Source: an uncultured Chloroflexus sp.
GTDB lineage: Bacteria; Chloroflexota; Chloroflexia; Chloroflexales; Chloroflexaceae
Length of the DNA: 49,282 nucleotides
NCBI RefSeq assembly: GCF_937129525.1
Contig: NZ_CAKZNK010000155.1
Span: 1 to 49,282, forward strand
Direction: 5' to 3'
The notes beneath the pieces were generated by a model, which saw nothing but the letters and a program-made list of their open reading frames with translations, did not search any database and was not told the origin of the DNA. This document shows positions 33,500-42,060 of the stretch, piece after piece. Numbering within the stretch: the stretch's first letter is position 1; each line of letters starts with the position of its first letter. Both the position numbers and the translations under genes were made by a program.

Positions 33500-33628
33500 A
33501 CAATCTGTATCACTCTCATGCTTGCGCGCAGCGAATGGCAGTTTCCTCTCAAGACGACGCCAATCTCTGAGCGCCCAAACAACAACACAGGGTTTCTCCA
33601 CATCGCGCAATCTACATTTGCGCTACGC

Positions 33629-34549
33629 TTATCCATAGGTCACCTGGCGCTCAACATAACGAATTTGAATCATCGTCAGCGCCAGCATTATCAGGAAGAG
33701 CACAATCGCGACGACACCAGCCTTACCGGCATCATACGAGACGAAACCCAACTCGTAGAGATGAAAGACAAGGGTTGTCGTCGCGCTCGCCGGACCGCCA
33801 TTGGTCAAGACGCGAATGATGTCGAAAGACTGAAAGCAGGTGAGAATACTGGTTACCGACAGAAAGAAAGCGACTGGCGAGAGACCGGGCAGAGTAACGT
33901 GCCAGAACCGATCCCAGGCGCCAGCGCCATCAACGCGAGCCGCGTCATACAACTCACGTGGAATGTTTTGCAGGCCGGCGAGGTAAATCACCACAGCGTA
34001 GCCAATGTTCTTCCATACGTACACGATGATCACTGCCGGCATCGCCCAAAACGAATCGATCAGCCAATTCGGTGAGTCGAGACCGAAGAACCCCAGCAAC
34101 TGGTCGATCAAGCCATAGCGCGGGTCAAAGATGTAGCTCCACACGACAGCCACTACCGCGCCTGAGATCACCACCGGTGCAAAAACCACTGCGCGCGCCG
34201 TATTGCGAAATTGCAGCGGCTGATTGAGCAGGAGTGCCAGCATCAACCCGATAATAAGTGTCAGGCCGACCGACCAGACGGTAAATGTAGCCGTTTGCCA
34301 GATGATGTTCCAGAATTGGGGATCACTAAAGGCGGAGATATAGTTCTGCAACCCGACAAAGGGCATTGCAGGGCGCAAAAAATCCCAGCGCACCATGCTG
34401 AGATAGGCGTTGTAGAGTAATGGCCAGTAGGTGAAAACGCTGAACAGAAACAGATTAGGGCCAATGAACAGGACGAAGAGCAACCATTCACGATGCTCGC
34501 GCCGCGATGTTTTCGGATGGTAATCCTGATGAGGCGTATACGTGGCCAT
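33629..34549 (-). CDS. ABC sugar permease (UgpA/MalF-like)
   Basis: 306 residues, six membrane helices. The first helix starts after a polar N-terminus (EWLLFVLFIGPNLFLFSVFT). Periplasmic loops include MVRWDFLRPAMPFVGLQNYI. The coupling EAA-type loop is YDAARVDGAGAWDRFWHVTLP. First gene of the operon: promoter lies in the 307-base gap up to 34856. It forms the transmembrane pore with the UgpE-like protein. Substrate most likely a sugar or glycerol-3-phosphate derivative. Confidence 0.9.
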   Translation of the reverse strand: MATYTPHQDYHPKTSRREHREWLLFVLFIGPNLFLFSVFTYWPLLYNAYLSMVRWDFLRPAMPFVGLQNYISAFSDPQFWNIIWQTATFTVWSVGLTLIIGLMLALLLNQPLQFRNTARAVVFAPVVISGAVVAVVWSYIFDPRYGLIDQLLGFFGLDSPNWLIDSFWAMPAVIIVYVWKNIGYAVVIYLAGLQNIPRELYDAARVDGAGAWDRFWHVTLPGLSPVAFFLSVTSILTCFQSFDIIRVLTNGGPASATTTLVFHLYELGFVSYDAGKAGVVAIVLFLIMLALTMIQIRYVERQVTYG

Positions 34550-34856
34550 AGTGACTCACAATTGCGTACTCTTCATTAATGTCACTATGGTAGTGCGCTT
34601 TGATTAATCGTTCATCATTAATTTATTAAGTAATAGTTAAGAAATTCCTATTTCATTGTTAAACCATCCACAGCCGCAAATCGCGGGCAAAGCTGTGGCC
34701 AGAACGGGCGAATGATGCAGACCAACTGCAACGATTCGGCGATGATAGACGTAATCTTTGCGTGAATGGGATAATTTTAGCTATACAGTGGCACTGATAG
34801 AGTGCTACTATATAACTCAGATAGCTCTCAACCGTCCAGATCATGAAGACATTTGT
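34550..34856. promoter_or_regulatory. AT-rich divergent regulatory gap
   Basis: The gap between the divergent ABC operon and the solute-binding-like gene holds no gene. It includes CACTA/TAGTG around TGG at 34583-34595, flanked by ATTAAT words (about 34576 and 34603), an operator-like arrangement before the ugpA-like start. The other end has AT-rich -10-like words before 34857. Regulator identity unknown. Confidence 0.35.
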
Positions 34857-35951
34857 ATGCTGACAATTTCGCGCATAGTTGCCGCCAGCTACATCTTCGC
34901 AACCATCGTCCTGGCAGTCATCACCGTCGTCTATGGCCCGATCGGATGGGCGCCGTTGCCTTTGCCGACTGCTGCGCCACCGATTCGGATTGACCTGGCG
35001 ATAAGTTCAGAAAAGGAGGATTGGATCCGCAGCGCCATCGAACGCTTCGCCCTGACCAACCCAACTGTCAATGGCCGGGCAATTGAGGTCAGGGTGCGCA
35101 TAGCGGGTTCGCGCGAGCTGATCGAGCTGATCGAGCGAGGGAGCTATCAGCCAACGGCAGTCAGCCCGGCCAGCGTATTGCAACTGAACGAACTGCGCCA
35201 GTGGCGGCCAGAATTCCTGACCGAACCGGCTCAATCACTGGTACTCTCGCCGATCGTGGTATTGGTGCGCGAGTCGGCAGCAACGGACAGTGTTGTCGAT
35301 CCATGGCGGGCAATCCAGGACAATAATCTTAAGGTTAAAATCGGTATCTCTGCGCCGACCCGAAGCAATGGTGGTCTGCAAACTATTCTGCTCCTGGCAG
35401 CGCAGTACCACCGAAGCGACAATCTAACCCGCGAACAGGCGCGCGATCCCGCGCTACAAGACTGGCTGGCAAACCTCGATCGCCGCGTCGTCCAGTGGCC
35501 GGCCAGCACTGGCATGCTCACGACCGACTTCATCATTCGGCCCGGCGTCTACGACATCATCACTACATATGAAAATCTGGCCTTACAGTCATTTCGGCAA
35601 GGTGAGGGACGCGGATTGCGCATCCGCATACACTATCCACCGATCACCACCGTTAGCGATCATCCCTACACTATCCTGAACGCGCCATGGGTCGATAGCG
35701 CCGAGCGTGAAGCTGCGCGTCTGCTGGGCAATTTTCTGCTTAGCCCCGATGAGCAGCGGATTGCGATGCGCCAGTATGGGTTTCGTCCGGCCAATCCGCA
35801 AGTGACCGTCAATCTTACCGACGCGGAATCGCTCTTTGGCCGTTACGCTGACCGCGGCCTGCAAATCGACCTGGCTGCGCAACTCGCCACTCCCACGCCT
35901 GATGTGGTCACCGAACTGTTGAATACGTGGCGAAGCGCAACAGGGCAATGA
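34857..35951 (+). CDS. Solute-binding-like protein 1 of the vWA cluster
   Basis: 364 residues from ATG 34857. One N-terminal membrane helix (IVAASYIFATIVLAVITVVY) anchors an extracytoplasmic domain. That domain is a type 2 periplasmic-binding-like fold: IRIDLAISSEKEDWIRSAIE, LVLSPIVVLVRE, APTRSNGGLQTILLL and FLLSPDEQRIAMRQYGFRPA. It is paralogous to the next protein, with the shared YGFRPANP end motif. No lipobox was seen. The gene is 40 bases before the vWA fusion gene. No permease or ATPase lies alongside, so a binding or receptor function rather than transport is inferred. Confidence 0.75.
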   Translation: MLTISRIVAASYIFATIVLAVITVVYGPIGWAPLPLPTAAPPIRIDLAISSEKEDWIRSAIERFALTNPTVNGRAIEVRVRIAGSRELIELIERGSYQPTAVSPASVLQLNELRQWRPEFLTEPAQSLVLSPIVVLVRESAATDSVVDPWRAIQDNNLKVKIGISAPTRSNGGLQTILLLAAQYHRSDNLTREQARDPALQDWLANLDRRVVQWPASTGMLTTDFIIRPGVYDIITTYENLALQSFRQGEGRGLRIRIHYPPITTVSDHPYTILNAPWVDSAEREAARLLGNFLLSPDEQRIAMRQYGFRPANPQVTVNLTDAESLFGRYADRGLQIDLAAQLATPTPDVVTELLNTWRSATGQ

Positions 35952-35991
35952 ATGCATTCCACTCGAGTGAACAACCGGAGAGGAGTTATCG

Positions 35992-37632
35992 ATGCTGACG
36001 CGACCATTTAAACTGATCACTTCACTCGTGTTGCTCATCACCCTGCTCAGTGGCTGCGGCGATTTCGGCGCGCTATTGAGCGGTGGTGACGCTAATGCAA
36101 TCACGATCAGTATCGCTTATAGTCCGGAAAAAGATAAATGGCTGACCGAACAGATTGCCCGGTTCAACGAACAGCGCATCACGGTCAATGACCGTCGCGT
36201 GCAGGTCGAAGGGATCAATAAGTCGTCGGGCGCGGCGCGCACCGAAATCAAGAAGGGGACGCTCCAGGTTACCGTCTGGAGTCCATCGGCCAGCACCTGG
36301 CTCGAAGTGCTCAAGCAAGAGAGCGGCAATCAAAACATCGCCATTTCGAATAAGCCACTGGTATTGACGCCGGTCGTGATTGCGATGTGGAAGCCAATGG
36401 CCGAGGCGATGGGATGGCCAAACCGGCCAATCGGCTGGAAAGACATTCTCGACCTGACCAACGATCCGCAAGGATGGGGACGCTTTGGTCGCCCGGAATG
36501 GGGACGCTTCTCGTGGGGACACACCGATCCCGAAATCAGTACGACTGCGCTCAGCACGCTCATCGCTGAGTTCTACGCCGCCACCGGCAAGCAAGATGGG
36601 TTGACGGTGGCTGATGTGCAGAGCGAGCAGGCCACGCGCTTCATCCGTGAATTGGGGCGCAGCATCAAACACTACGGGTACAACACCCTGGTCTTTAGCG
36701 AGAACATGAAGAAATTCGGCATGAGCTACATCTCGGCCTTCCCGATGGAAGAGATTACGCTCATCGACTTCAACAAATTCGACCCGCCGCCGACGCCCCT
36801 GGTAGCGATCTATCCGGCAGAAGGCACCTTCTGGCACGACAACCCATTCATCATCATGGCGAGCGCCACGGCTGAAGAACAAGAGGCTGCCGAGCGTTTC
36901 TACGAATTCCTGCTCACCGAAGAGAGCCAACGCGCCGCAATGTCATATGGCTTCCGTCCGGCTAACCCCAACGTGCCGCTTACCGATCCGATCAGCCCGG
37001 CGTTTGGCGCTGATCCGCAAGGCGTGCAAACAGTGCTAGAGGTGCCATCGGCAGAAGTCATTGTTGCAGTCAAAAACTCTTGGGCGCTCAATCGCAAACG
37101 CGCCGACATTCTGCTGGTCGTTGACACCTCTGGTTCGATGGAAGGTGATAAGCTAGCGATGGTAAAAGCCGGGATCGAGACCTTCTTAATGCGCATTATG
37201 CCCGAAGATCGGGTTGGAATGATTACGTTTGATTCAACAGCTCGACTGGTGGTGCCGATGGCGCCGCTAAGCGACAACCGAATTGATTTACAGGTTGCAG
37301 TGCAAGAGATGCGCGCTGTCGGACGCACGGCCCTGTTTGACGCACTCGCGCTGGGTAAACAGACGCTGGATGAACTGCCACCTTTAGAAGAGGATCGCAT
37401 TCGCGCGATTGTGTTACTCTCGGATGGAGCAGACAATCAGAGCCGGTTGTCTCTCGCCGAGGTGCGCAATCTCTTCGAAGAGAGTGGTATCAGTATCTTC
37501 CCGGTCGCCTACGGCAGCGACGCTGATCGGCAAGTGCTTGATGCGATTGCCGAATTTGCCCGAACTATCGTTGTAGTCGGCGACACCGGCGATATTGCGC
37601 AGATCTTTGAAAATCTGAGTCGGTACTTTTAA
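35992..37632 (+). CDS. Lipoprotein fusing solute-binding and vWA domains
   Basis: 546 residues; ATG preceded by GAGAGGAG. A lipobox LLSGCGD ends the signal near residue 23. Residues about 35-330 form a binding-protein-like domain (ITISIAYSPEKDKWLTEQIA, TVWSPSASTWLEVL, EEITLIDFNKFDPP, SYGFRPANPNVPLTD), paralogous to the previous gene. Residues about 370-546 form a von Willebrand A domain with an intact metal site: Asp378-Thr-Ser-Gly-Ser (DTSGSM), Thr446 (RTALFD) and Asp478 (LLSDGADNQ). vWA domains bind protein partners through a metal. A surface lipoprotein that both senses a ligand and recruits a partner is inferred. Confidence 0.82.
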   Translation: MLTRPFKLITSLVLLITLLSGCGDFGALLSGGDANAITISIAYSPEKDKWLTEQIARFNEQRITVNDRRVQVEGINKSSGAARTEIKKGTLQVTVWSPSASTWLEVLKQESGNQNIAISNKPLVLTPVVIAMWKPMAEAMGWPNRPIGWKDILDLTNDPQGWGRFGRPEWGRFSWGHTDPEISTTALSTLIAEFYAATGKQDGLTVADVQSEQATRFIRELGRSIKHYGYNTLVFSENMKKFGMSYISAFPMEEITLIDFNKFDPPPTPLVAIYPAEGTFWHDNPFIIMASATAEEQEAAERFYEFLLTEESQRAAMSYGFRPANPNVPLTDPISPAFGADPQGVQTVLEVPSAEVIVAVKNSWALNRKRADILLVVDTSGSMEGDKLAMVKAGIETFLMRIMPEDRVGMITFDSTARLVVPMAPLSDNRIDLQVAVQEMRAVGRTALFDALALGKQTLDELPPLEEDRIRAIVLLSDGADNQSRLSLAEVRNLFEESGISIFPVAYGSDADRQVLDAIAEFARTIVVVGDTGDIAQIFENLSRYF

Positions 37633-37638
37633 GTCGCT

Positions 37639-37697
37639 GCGCCGGCAGGGGATGAAGCAGGACAGCTTCCCATCATGACGCTCGCCCTTGCCGGCGC
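37639..37697 (+). other. Long stem-loop after vWA gene
   Basis: GCGCCGGCA (37639-37647) and TGCCGGCGC (37689-37697) are perfect inverted arms with partial extension (GGG/CCC) and a 41-base loop, just past the vWA stop. No T-run; terminator or mRNA structure possible. Confidence 0.35.
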
Positions 37698-37771
37698 CAG
37701 GTATCGAACATCAGACGGCTTACGTCAAGTCAGTCATCGCTCGATCTGACAACAATTTGGTTTGGGCTGCG

Positions 37772-37780
37772 TGATATAAT
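37772..37780 (+). promoter_or_regulatory. Extended -10 promoter for the coiled-coil gene
   Basis: TGA followed by consensus TATAAT (37775-37780) is an extended -10 without a good -35. It places an in-frame ATG at 37779 inside the promoter, supporting the ATG at 37818 (after AGGAG) as the real start. Confidence 0.45.
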
Positions 37781-37817
37781 GGCGTTAGCAACAATTGCGT
37801 CAGGAGCAACAACTGAT

Positions 37818-38543
37818 ATGGCCATTCTGCGCACTGCCGCTCTGCAACCAATCAATATCCTGGCACTGGTTGCCGCAATCTTCGGCGGAGTGACTCTGAC
37901 CATCTGGTGGCTACCGCTGGGAGTAGGAGTGTATGCGATAGCGGTATGGCTGGCCGCCCGCGATCCGCTCTTGACCGCGCCGCCGCCGCTACCGCGCCCG
38001 CGTATTACCAGCTCGAGATTACGTGCCATCATTACAGAGATTGAGCGATCGCAACGCGAAGTAGAACGAACTGCCCGCGCAGCTCAAGGCCCAATTGCCG
38101 GCCTGCTCAGCAACATCGTCACTCAGACTCGCGATCTAGTCATGGAAGCCTACTTCCTGGCCGATAAAGGACAGATGATCGAACGTTATCTGGCCAACAG
38201 CAACGAGGAACGCCTCTCGCAGCAAATTCAGCAACTTGACTGGCAGATCAGCGCCACGATTGACACCTTTACCCGCCAGCAACTTGAAGAGCGGCGACAG
38301 TCGTTGCAGGCGCAACGCCAGCACATTTACGACCTCGCAAACCACCTTAATCGGATCCAGGCCCAGTTAGCAAACATCGATGCCAGCCTGGACACGACGC
38401 TCGCCGAAATTGTGCGACTCCGCGCTGCCGACGCTGTAGCGATGGCATCGACCAGCGGCGCAGTGCAACAACGTCTCGCCGATCTGCGCAGCGATATGGA
38501 GGTGTTCCGCAAAGTGCTCGACACCGCAATGACCGGCATTTAG
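37818..38543 (+). CDS. Membrane-anchored coiled-coil protein
   Basis: 241 residues. Two N-terminal membrane helices (INILALVAAIFGGVTLTIWW; LPLGVGVYAIAVWLAA) precede a proline-rich turn and about 180 residues of coiled coil (RLRAIITEIERSQREVERTA, IQQLDWQISATIDTFTRQQL, QRLADLRSDMEVFRKVLDTA). The topology puts the coil in the cytoplasm. I do not recognise the family with certainty; the outline resembles XpaC/TelA-region partner proteins of vWA-type stress clusters. It has its own promoter after the vWA gene and precedes the histidine kinase by 109 bases. Confidence 0.65.
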   Translation: MAILRTAALQPINILALVAAIFGGVTLTIWWLPLGVGVYAIAVWLAARDPLLTAPPPLPRPRITSSRLRAIITEIERSQREVERTARAAQGPIAGLLSNIVTQTRDLVMEAYFLADKGQMIERYLANSNEERLSQQIQQLDWQISATIDTFTRQQLEERRQSLQAQRQHIYDLANHLNRIQAQLANIDASLDTTLAEIVRLRAADAVAMASTSGAVQQRLADLRSDMEVFRKVLDTAMTGI

Positions 38544-38652
38544 CCAGACAGAAACTGATCTGAATTTCATCATTCTTCAATGAACGATCAGGAAGATTCT
38601 GGTATCATAATGAACAACCCTACCGGCAGCACTCGATAAAGGAAGTTGGCTC

Positions 38653-40080
38653 ATGGTTGCGCGCTCACTCATCCCGGCCCGCACTCCGGTCGCAACACCT
38701 GATGAAGGACTCGTCGCCGATCTCTTGCCGCCGATGCTCGTGCTTTTGGCCACGCTATCGGGTGGCGCGATCGGAATCTTGTTGCTCAATCGCTGGCACT
38801 ATAATCTCTGGCCATATGCAATCGTTCTGCTGCTCTTACTCGCGGTAGCCATCAGTGACCGGCTGCGCCGAAAAGGCAATCTCCCCGCCGCCAGCATCGT
38901 CATCGTTGCGGCGCTTACCATCTTACCGATGTTGAGCTGCGCCGCCTTCGGCTTCACCAACAATATGTTTGTCTATCTGAGCGTGCTGGGAGTGATTGCT
39001 GCCGGCATCATGGTGTCGTCGCGCGCGCCGTTTCAGGCTGTTCAGGCTGCAATTCTCACCTATCTCATTCTGCTGGTGGCCGCCGACTGGATCGGCCAAC
39101 CGCGCCCAACCTGGTTTGAAGCAATCGGCCAAATTTTGTTCCAGAGCGTTCTCTTGCTTGGCGTGGCCACACTCAGTTGGGCCGCCGCTTACGTTGTGCG
39201 CGGCACTATCAGTTGGGCCATCGATACAGCGCAAAAGTCGGAACGGCGCGAGCAATTGTTGCGCGAGACCCAGGCTAACCTCGAACGTGCTTTGCTTGAG
39301 CGTGACTTGCTCAACGAGCAGCTCTACCGCGCGACTCTTGAATTGGAAGAGGCGCGCGCTGCCGCCGAGGCAGCATACCGCTCAAAAGCCAACTTTATGG
39401 CAACAATGTCGCACGAGTTACGCACGCCGCTCAACATTATTATCGGGTTTAGCACAGCCATGCTAGAACATCCCGAAATGTACGGCGACGCGCGTATTGA
39501 TGAACAGGTTCTGCAAGACATTGCCGAGATTCGGCGCAGCGGTCAGCATCTGCTCAGTATCATCAACGACATTCTCGACCTGGCGAAGGTCGAAGCCGGG
39601 AAACTCGAACTCAATAAGACAAATCTGGCCCTGCCACCGTTGCTCGAAGAAGCAATGCGTCACGCGCAGGCCCTGGTCAACAATCGACCAATTCAACTGC
39701 GGCGCGAGTTTCCCGATTCGCTACCAACAGTGCTGGCTGATGAAGTGCGGGTCAGACAGGTTCTGCTCAATCTCGTTTCAAATGCCAGCAAATTCACCCA
39801 TGCAGGCGAAATTGCTGTTGGCGCGCGGGCTGACAGCAATCAGATCGTGATCTGGGTGCTTGACACCGGCATTGGCATTGCGCCGGCTGACCAGGAGCGT
39901 ATCTTCCAGCAATTCGAGCAGGTTGAGAATGCCGACACTCGCCAGCACGCCGGCACCGGTCTTGGCCTTTCGATCTGCCGCTGGCTGATTGAATTGCACG
40001 GTGGACGGATGTGGCTGGAGAGTGAACTGGGCAAAGGAAGTATCTTCTTCTTCTCATTGCCACGCGCGCGCGCAGGGTAA
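38653..40080 (+). CDS. Membrane sensor histidine kinase
   Basis: 475 residues. The N-terminal half has about six membrane helices (residues 24-190), with no large periplasmic domain, as in 7TM-like or MASE-type input modules. A coiled linker leads to HisKA with the phosphoaccepting His254 (MSHELRTPLN), then the HATPase domain with N box LLNLVSNASKF, G1 DTGIGIAP, F box and G2 GTGLGLSICRWL. The response regulator follows after 81 bases, making a cognate pair likely. It lies just after the SBP/vWA/coiled-coil cluster, but separate control is possible. Confidence 0.92.
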   Translation: MVARSLIPARTPVATPDEGLVADLLPPMLVLLATLSGGAIGILLLNRWHYNLWPYAIVLLLLLAVAISDRLRRKGNLPAASIVIVAALTILPMLSCAAFGFTNNMFVYLSVLGVIAAGIMVSSRAPFQAVQAAILTYLILLVAADWIGQPRPTWFEAIGQILFQSVLLLGVATLSWAAAYVVRGTISWAIDTAQKSERREQLLRETQANLERALLERDLLNEQLYRATLELEEARAAAEAAYRSKANFMATMSHELRTPLNIIIGFSTAMLEHPEMYGDARIDEQVLQDIAEIRRSGQHLLSIINDILDLAKVEAGKLELNKTNLALPPLLEEAMRHAQALVNNRPIQLRREFPDSLPTVLADEVRVRQVLLNLVSNASKFTHAGEIAVGARADSNQIVIWVLDTGIGIAPADQERIFQQFEQVENADTRQHAGTGLGLSICRWLIELHGGRMWLESELGKGSIFFFSLPRARAG

Positions 40081-40161
40081 AAGGCGCGCGAAAGAAACTG
40101 GTCAATGTAGTCCACGCTTCACAACCGGCAATGGCGCAGATAAGCAAAGGAGCGCAGAACG

Positions 40162-40521
40162 ATGGCCAAAATCCTCCTTGTCGACGATGTCTACACGGCT
40201 CGTTCCATGTTTGAGCGTGTGCTCCGCCACGTTGGACGGCACGAGGTGCTCTCGGTAGGTAGTGGCGCTGAAGCCCTGGCCAAAGTCCATGAATTCGCTC
40301 CTGATGTGATCGTGCTCGACATCAGTATGGCCGATCGCGATGGCTTTATGGTATTGCGCGATCTGCGCGCCCAAGGGATCACCTGCCCGATCATTGCGCA
40401 TACTGCCCGCACTGAAAGGACGCCGGGCGAATTTGTAGCCCAGGGTTTTGATGCTTACGTGCCCAAAACGGGCAACCTGACCAATCTGCTCAATACCGTG
40501 CGCGATCTGGTCGGGCGGTAA
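40162..40521 (+). CDS. Single-domain response regulator
   Basis: 119 residues, a lone receiver domain; ATG preceded by AAAGGAG. Acidic pair Asp8/Asp9 (LLVDDVYTAR), phosphoacceptor Asp53 (VIVLDISM), Thr81 (AHTAR) and Lys102 (VPKTG) are in place. No output domain, so it acts by protein contact, as CheY-like or Spo0F-like relays do. It lies 81 bases after the histidine kinase. Confidence 0.92.
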   Translation: MAKILLVDDVYTARSMFERVLRHVGRHEVLSVGSGAEALAKVHEFAPDVIVLDISMADRDGFMVLRDLRAQGITCPIIAHTARTERTPGEFVAQGFDAYVPKTGNLTNLLNTVRDLVGR

Positions 40522-40620
40522 CAGACGCATGCGCGAGTGAGCCATCGCGCTGCCACATGATGCAGGCCCTGATCAATCGGTTACAATATAGCTGGTGGAA
40601 CATTGACCGCAGGAGGCATT

Positions 40621-42060
40621 GTGACCGTTGATCTGGTACGTGGCATGCGTGATGTCACCCCGGCTGAGTATGCAATCAGTCGGCACGTGCAAGCTATCTT
40701 AGAACGGGTGATAGCCGGCTATGGCTACCAGATGCTCGATACGCCGATCATCGAGCACCGTGATCTGTATTTGCGCAAACTGGGTGAAGAGCTGGTCGGA
40801 AAAGTTTACGAATTCAGCTTTGGCGGGCGCGACCTGGCGCTGCGCCCTGAGTGGACGGCATCGGTGCTCCGGACTTACGTGGCCGGGATGCAAGATCAAC
40901 CGTTGCCGCTCCGGCTGAGCTATACCGGGCCGGTCTTTCGTTACGAACGTCCGCAACGCCACACCTATCGGCAATTTACCCAGATCGGCGGCGAACTTAT
41001 CGGCGGGTTGCCACCGCGCGCAGATGCCGAAGTAATAGCCCTCGCCTGCGCCGGTTTGAACGCCGCAGGTATCAGCGAATACACTGTTCGGATCGGTCAT
41101 ATTGGATTGGCGCGCGAATTGCTCAGTCGCTTCGATCTGCCAGAGCGCACGCACGGCCTGCTGGTGTGGAGCCTGGAGCGATTGCGGGCCGAAGGGATCG
41201 CGCCGGTACGCGAACGAGTGCTGGCCAATCTTGGCACGCCGCCGGAAGGTCTTGAATTGCCGCCTGGCCTGGATGACGCCCAGGCAGCGCTCTGGCTGGA
41301 ACGGATCCTGGCCGCAATGCGCATCGATCTGCGCGCGGGTACGCGCAGCCCGGCAGAAGTCATTCAGCGGTTGCTGCGCACGCTGCGGCGGGCCGACGAA
41401 CAGCCATTGGTTGAGGCGGCACTCACCCAACTGGCCCAACTGGCTGCGATCAATGGCGCGCCAGCGCAAGCGTTACCGGCTTTAACCACCCTGTTCGGCG
41501 CCGATTCGCCCGCGTTTCGCGAACTGCAGGCTATCCTTGCTTTACTCTCTGCTCACGGCGTACATGCCGGGCAGGTGGTGTTCGATGGCGCGCTGGGACG
41601 TGGCCTTCATTATTACACTGGCTTGATTTTCGAGATTTACGATCAGGACGGCAATCAGCTCTGTGGAGGCGGACGCTACGACGACCTGGTCAGCGCGCTT
41701 GGCGGTCGCCAATCCATTCCCGCCGTTGGTTTCGCTTACGGATTGGAACGAGTGGTTGCTGCCGCCGCAGTGCCTGAAATGCCAGCACCAACAACCATTC
41801 TCGTGGTGGCAGTAAGTGACGATGACTATCCATATGCGCTCACCGTTGCCGAGCGCCTCCGCGCCAGCGGATGGATCGTAGCGCTTGACGCGCGTGGACG
41901 CAGTGTAAAAGACAATTTGCGCGATGCAACTCGACGCAGCTATGCGGCAGTTGTCATTGTCGGCGCTGCCGAACGAGCTGGCGAGTATGTTGTCTGGCGC
42001 GATCTGGCGACACGCACTGAACGGCGGATCGCGCTCGCCGATTTGGGGGGAAGGCAATGA
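40621..42060 (+). CDS. hisZ: HisZ/HisRS-like protein with anticodon-domain-like tail
   Basis: 479 residues from GTG 40621, with AGGAGG four bases upstream. Class II synthetase-like core: VRGMRDVTPAEYAISRHVQA, DLALRPEWTASVLRTYVAG (motif region), FRYERPQRHTYRQFTQIGGE (motif 2), RGLHYYTGLIFEIY and LCGGGRYDDLV, AYGLERV. The HisA motif reads RGLHYY, not RGLDYY. After residue 390 comes a tail like an anticodon-binding domain (PTTILVVAVSDDDYPYALTV, RRSYAAVVIVGAAERA). HisZ activates short-form HisG, but the neighbouring HisG is long-form, so an actual HisRS or a HisRS paralogue with another job must be considered. It overlaps the next gene by four bases. Confidence 0.78.
   Translation: MTVDLVRGMRDVTPAEYAISRHVQAILERVIAGYGYQMLDTPIIEHRDLYLRKLGEELVGKVYEFSFGGRDLALRPEWTASVLRTYVAGMQDQPLPLRLSYTGPVFRYERPQRHTYRQFTQIGGELIGGLPPRADAEVIALACAGLNAAGISEYTVRIGHIGLARELLSRFDLPERTHGLLVWSLERLRAEGIAPVRERVLANLGTPPEGLELPPGLDDAQAALWLERILAAMRIDLRAGTRSPAEVIQRLLRTLRRADEQPLVEAALTQLAQLAAINGAPAQALPALTTLFGADSPAFRELQAILALLSAHGVHAGQVVFDGALGRGLHYYTGLIFEIYDQDGNQLCGGGRYDDLVSALGGRQSIPAVGFAYGLERVVAAAAVPEMPAPTTILVVAVSDDDYPYALTVAERLRASGWIVALDARGRSVKDNLRDATRRSYAAVVIVGAAERAGEYVVWRDLATRTERRIALADLGGRQ

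Noticed and set aside
36073-36930. 285-codon open frame antisense to the vWA lipoprotein gene
   Set aside because: Opposite the well-supported binding-protein domain; no recognisable features.
40699-41469. 256-codon open frame antisense to the HisZ-like gene
   Set aside because: Opposite synthetase motifs; typical GC-rich shadow.
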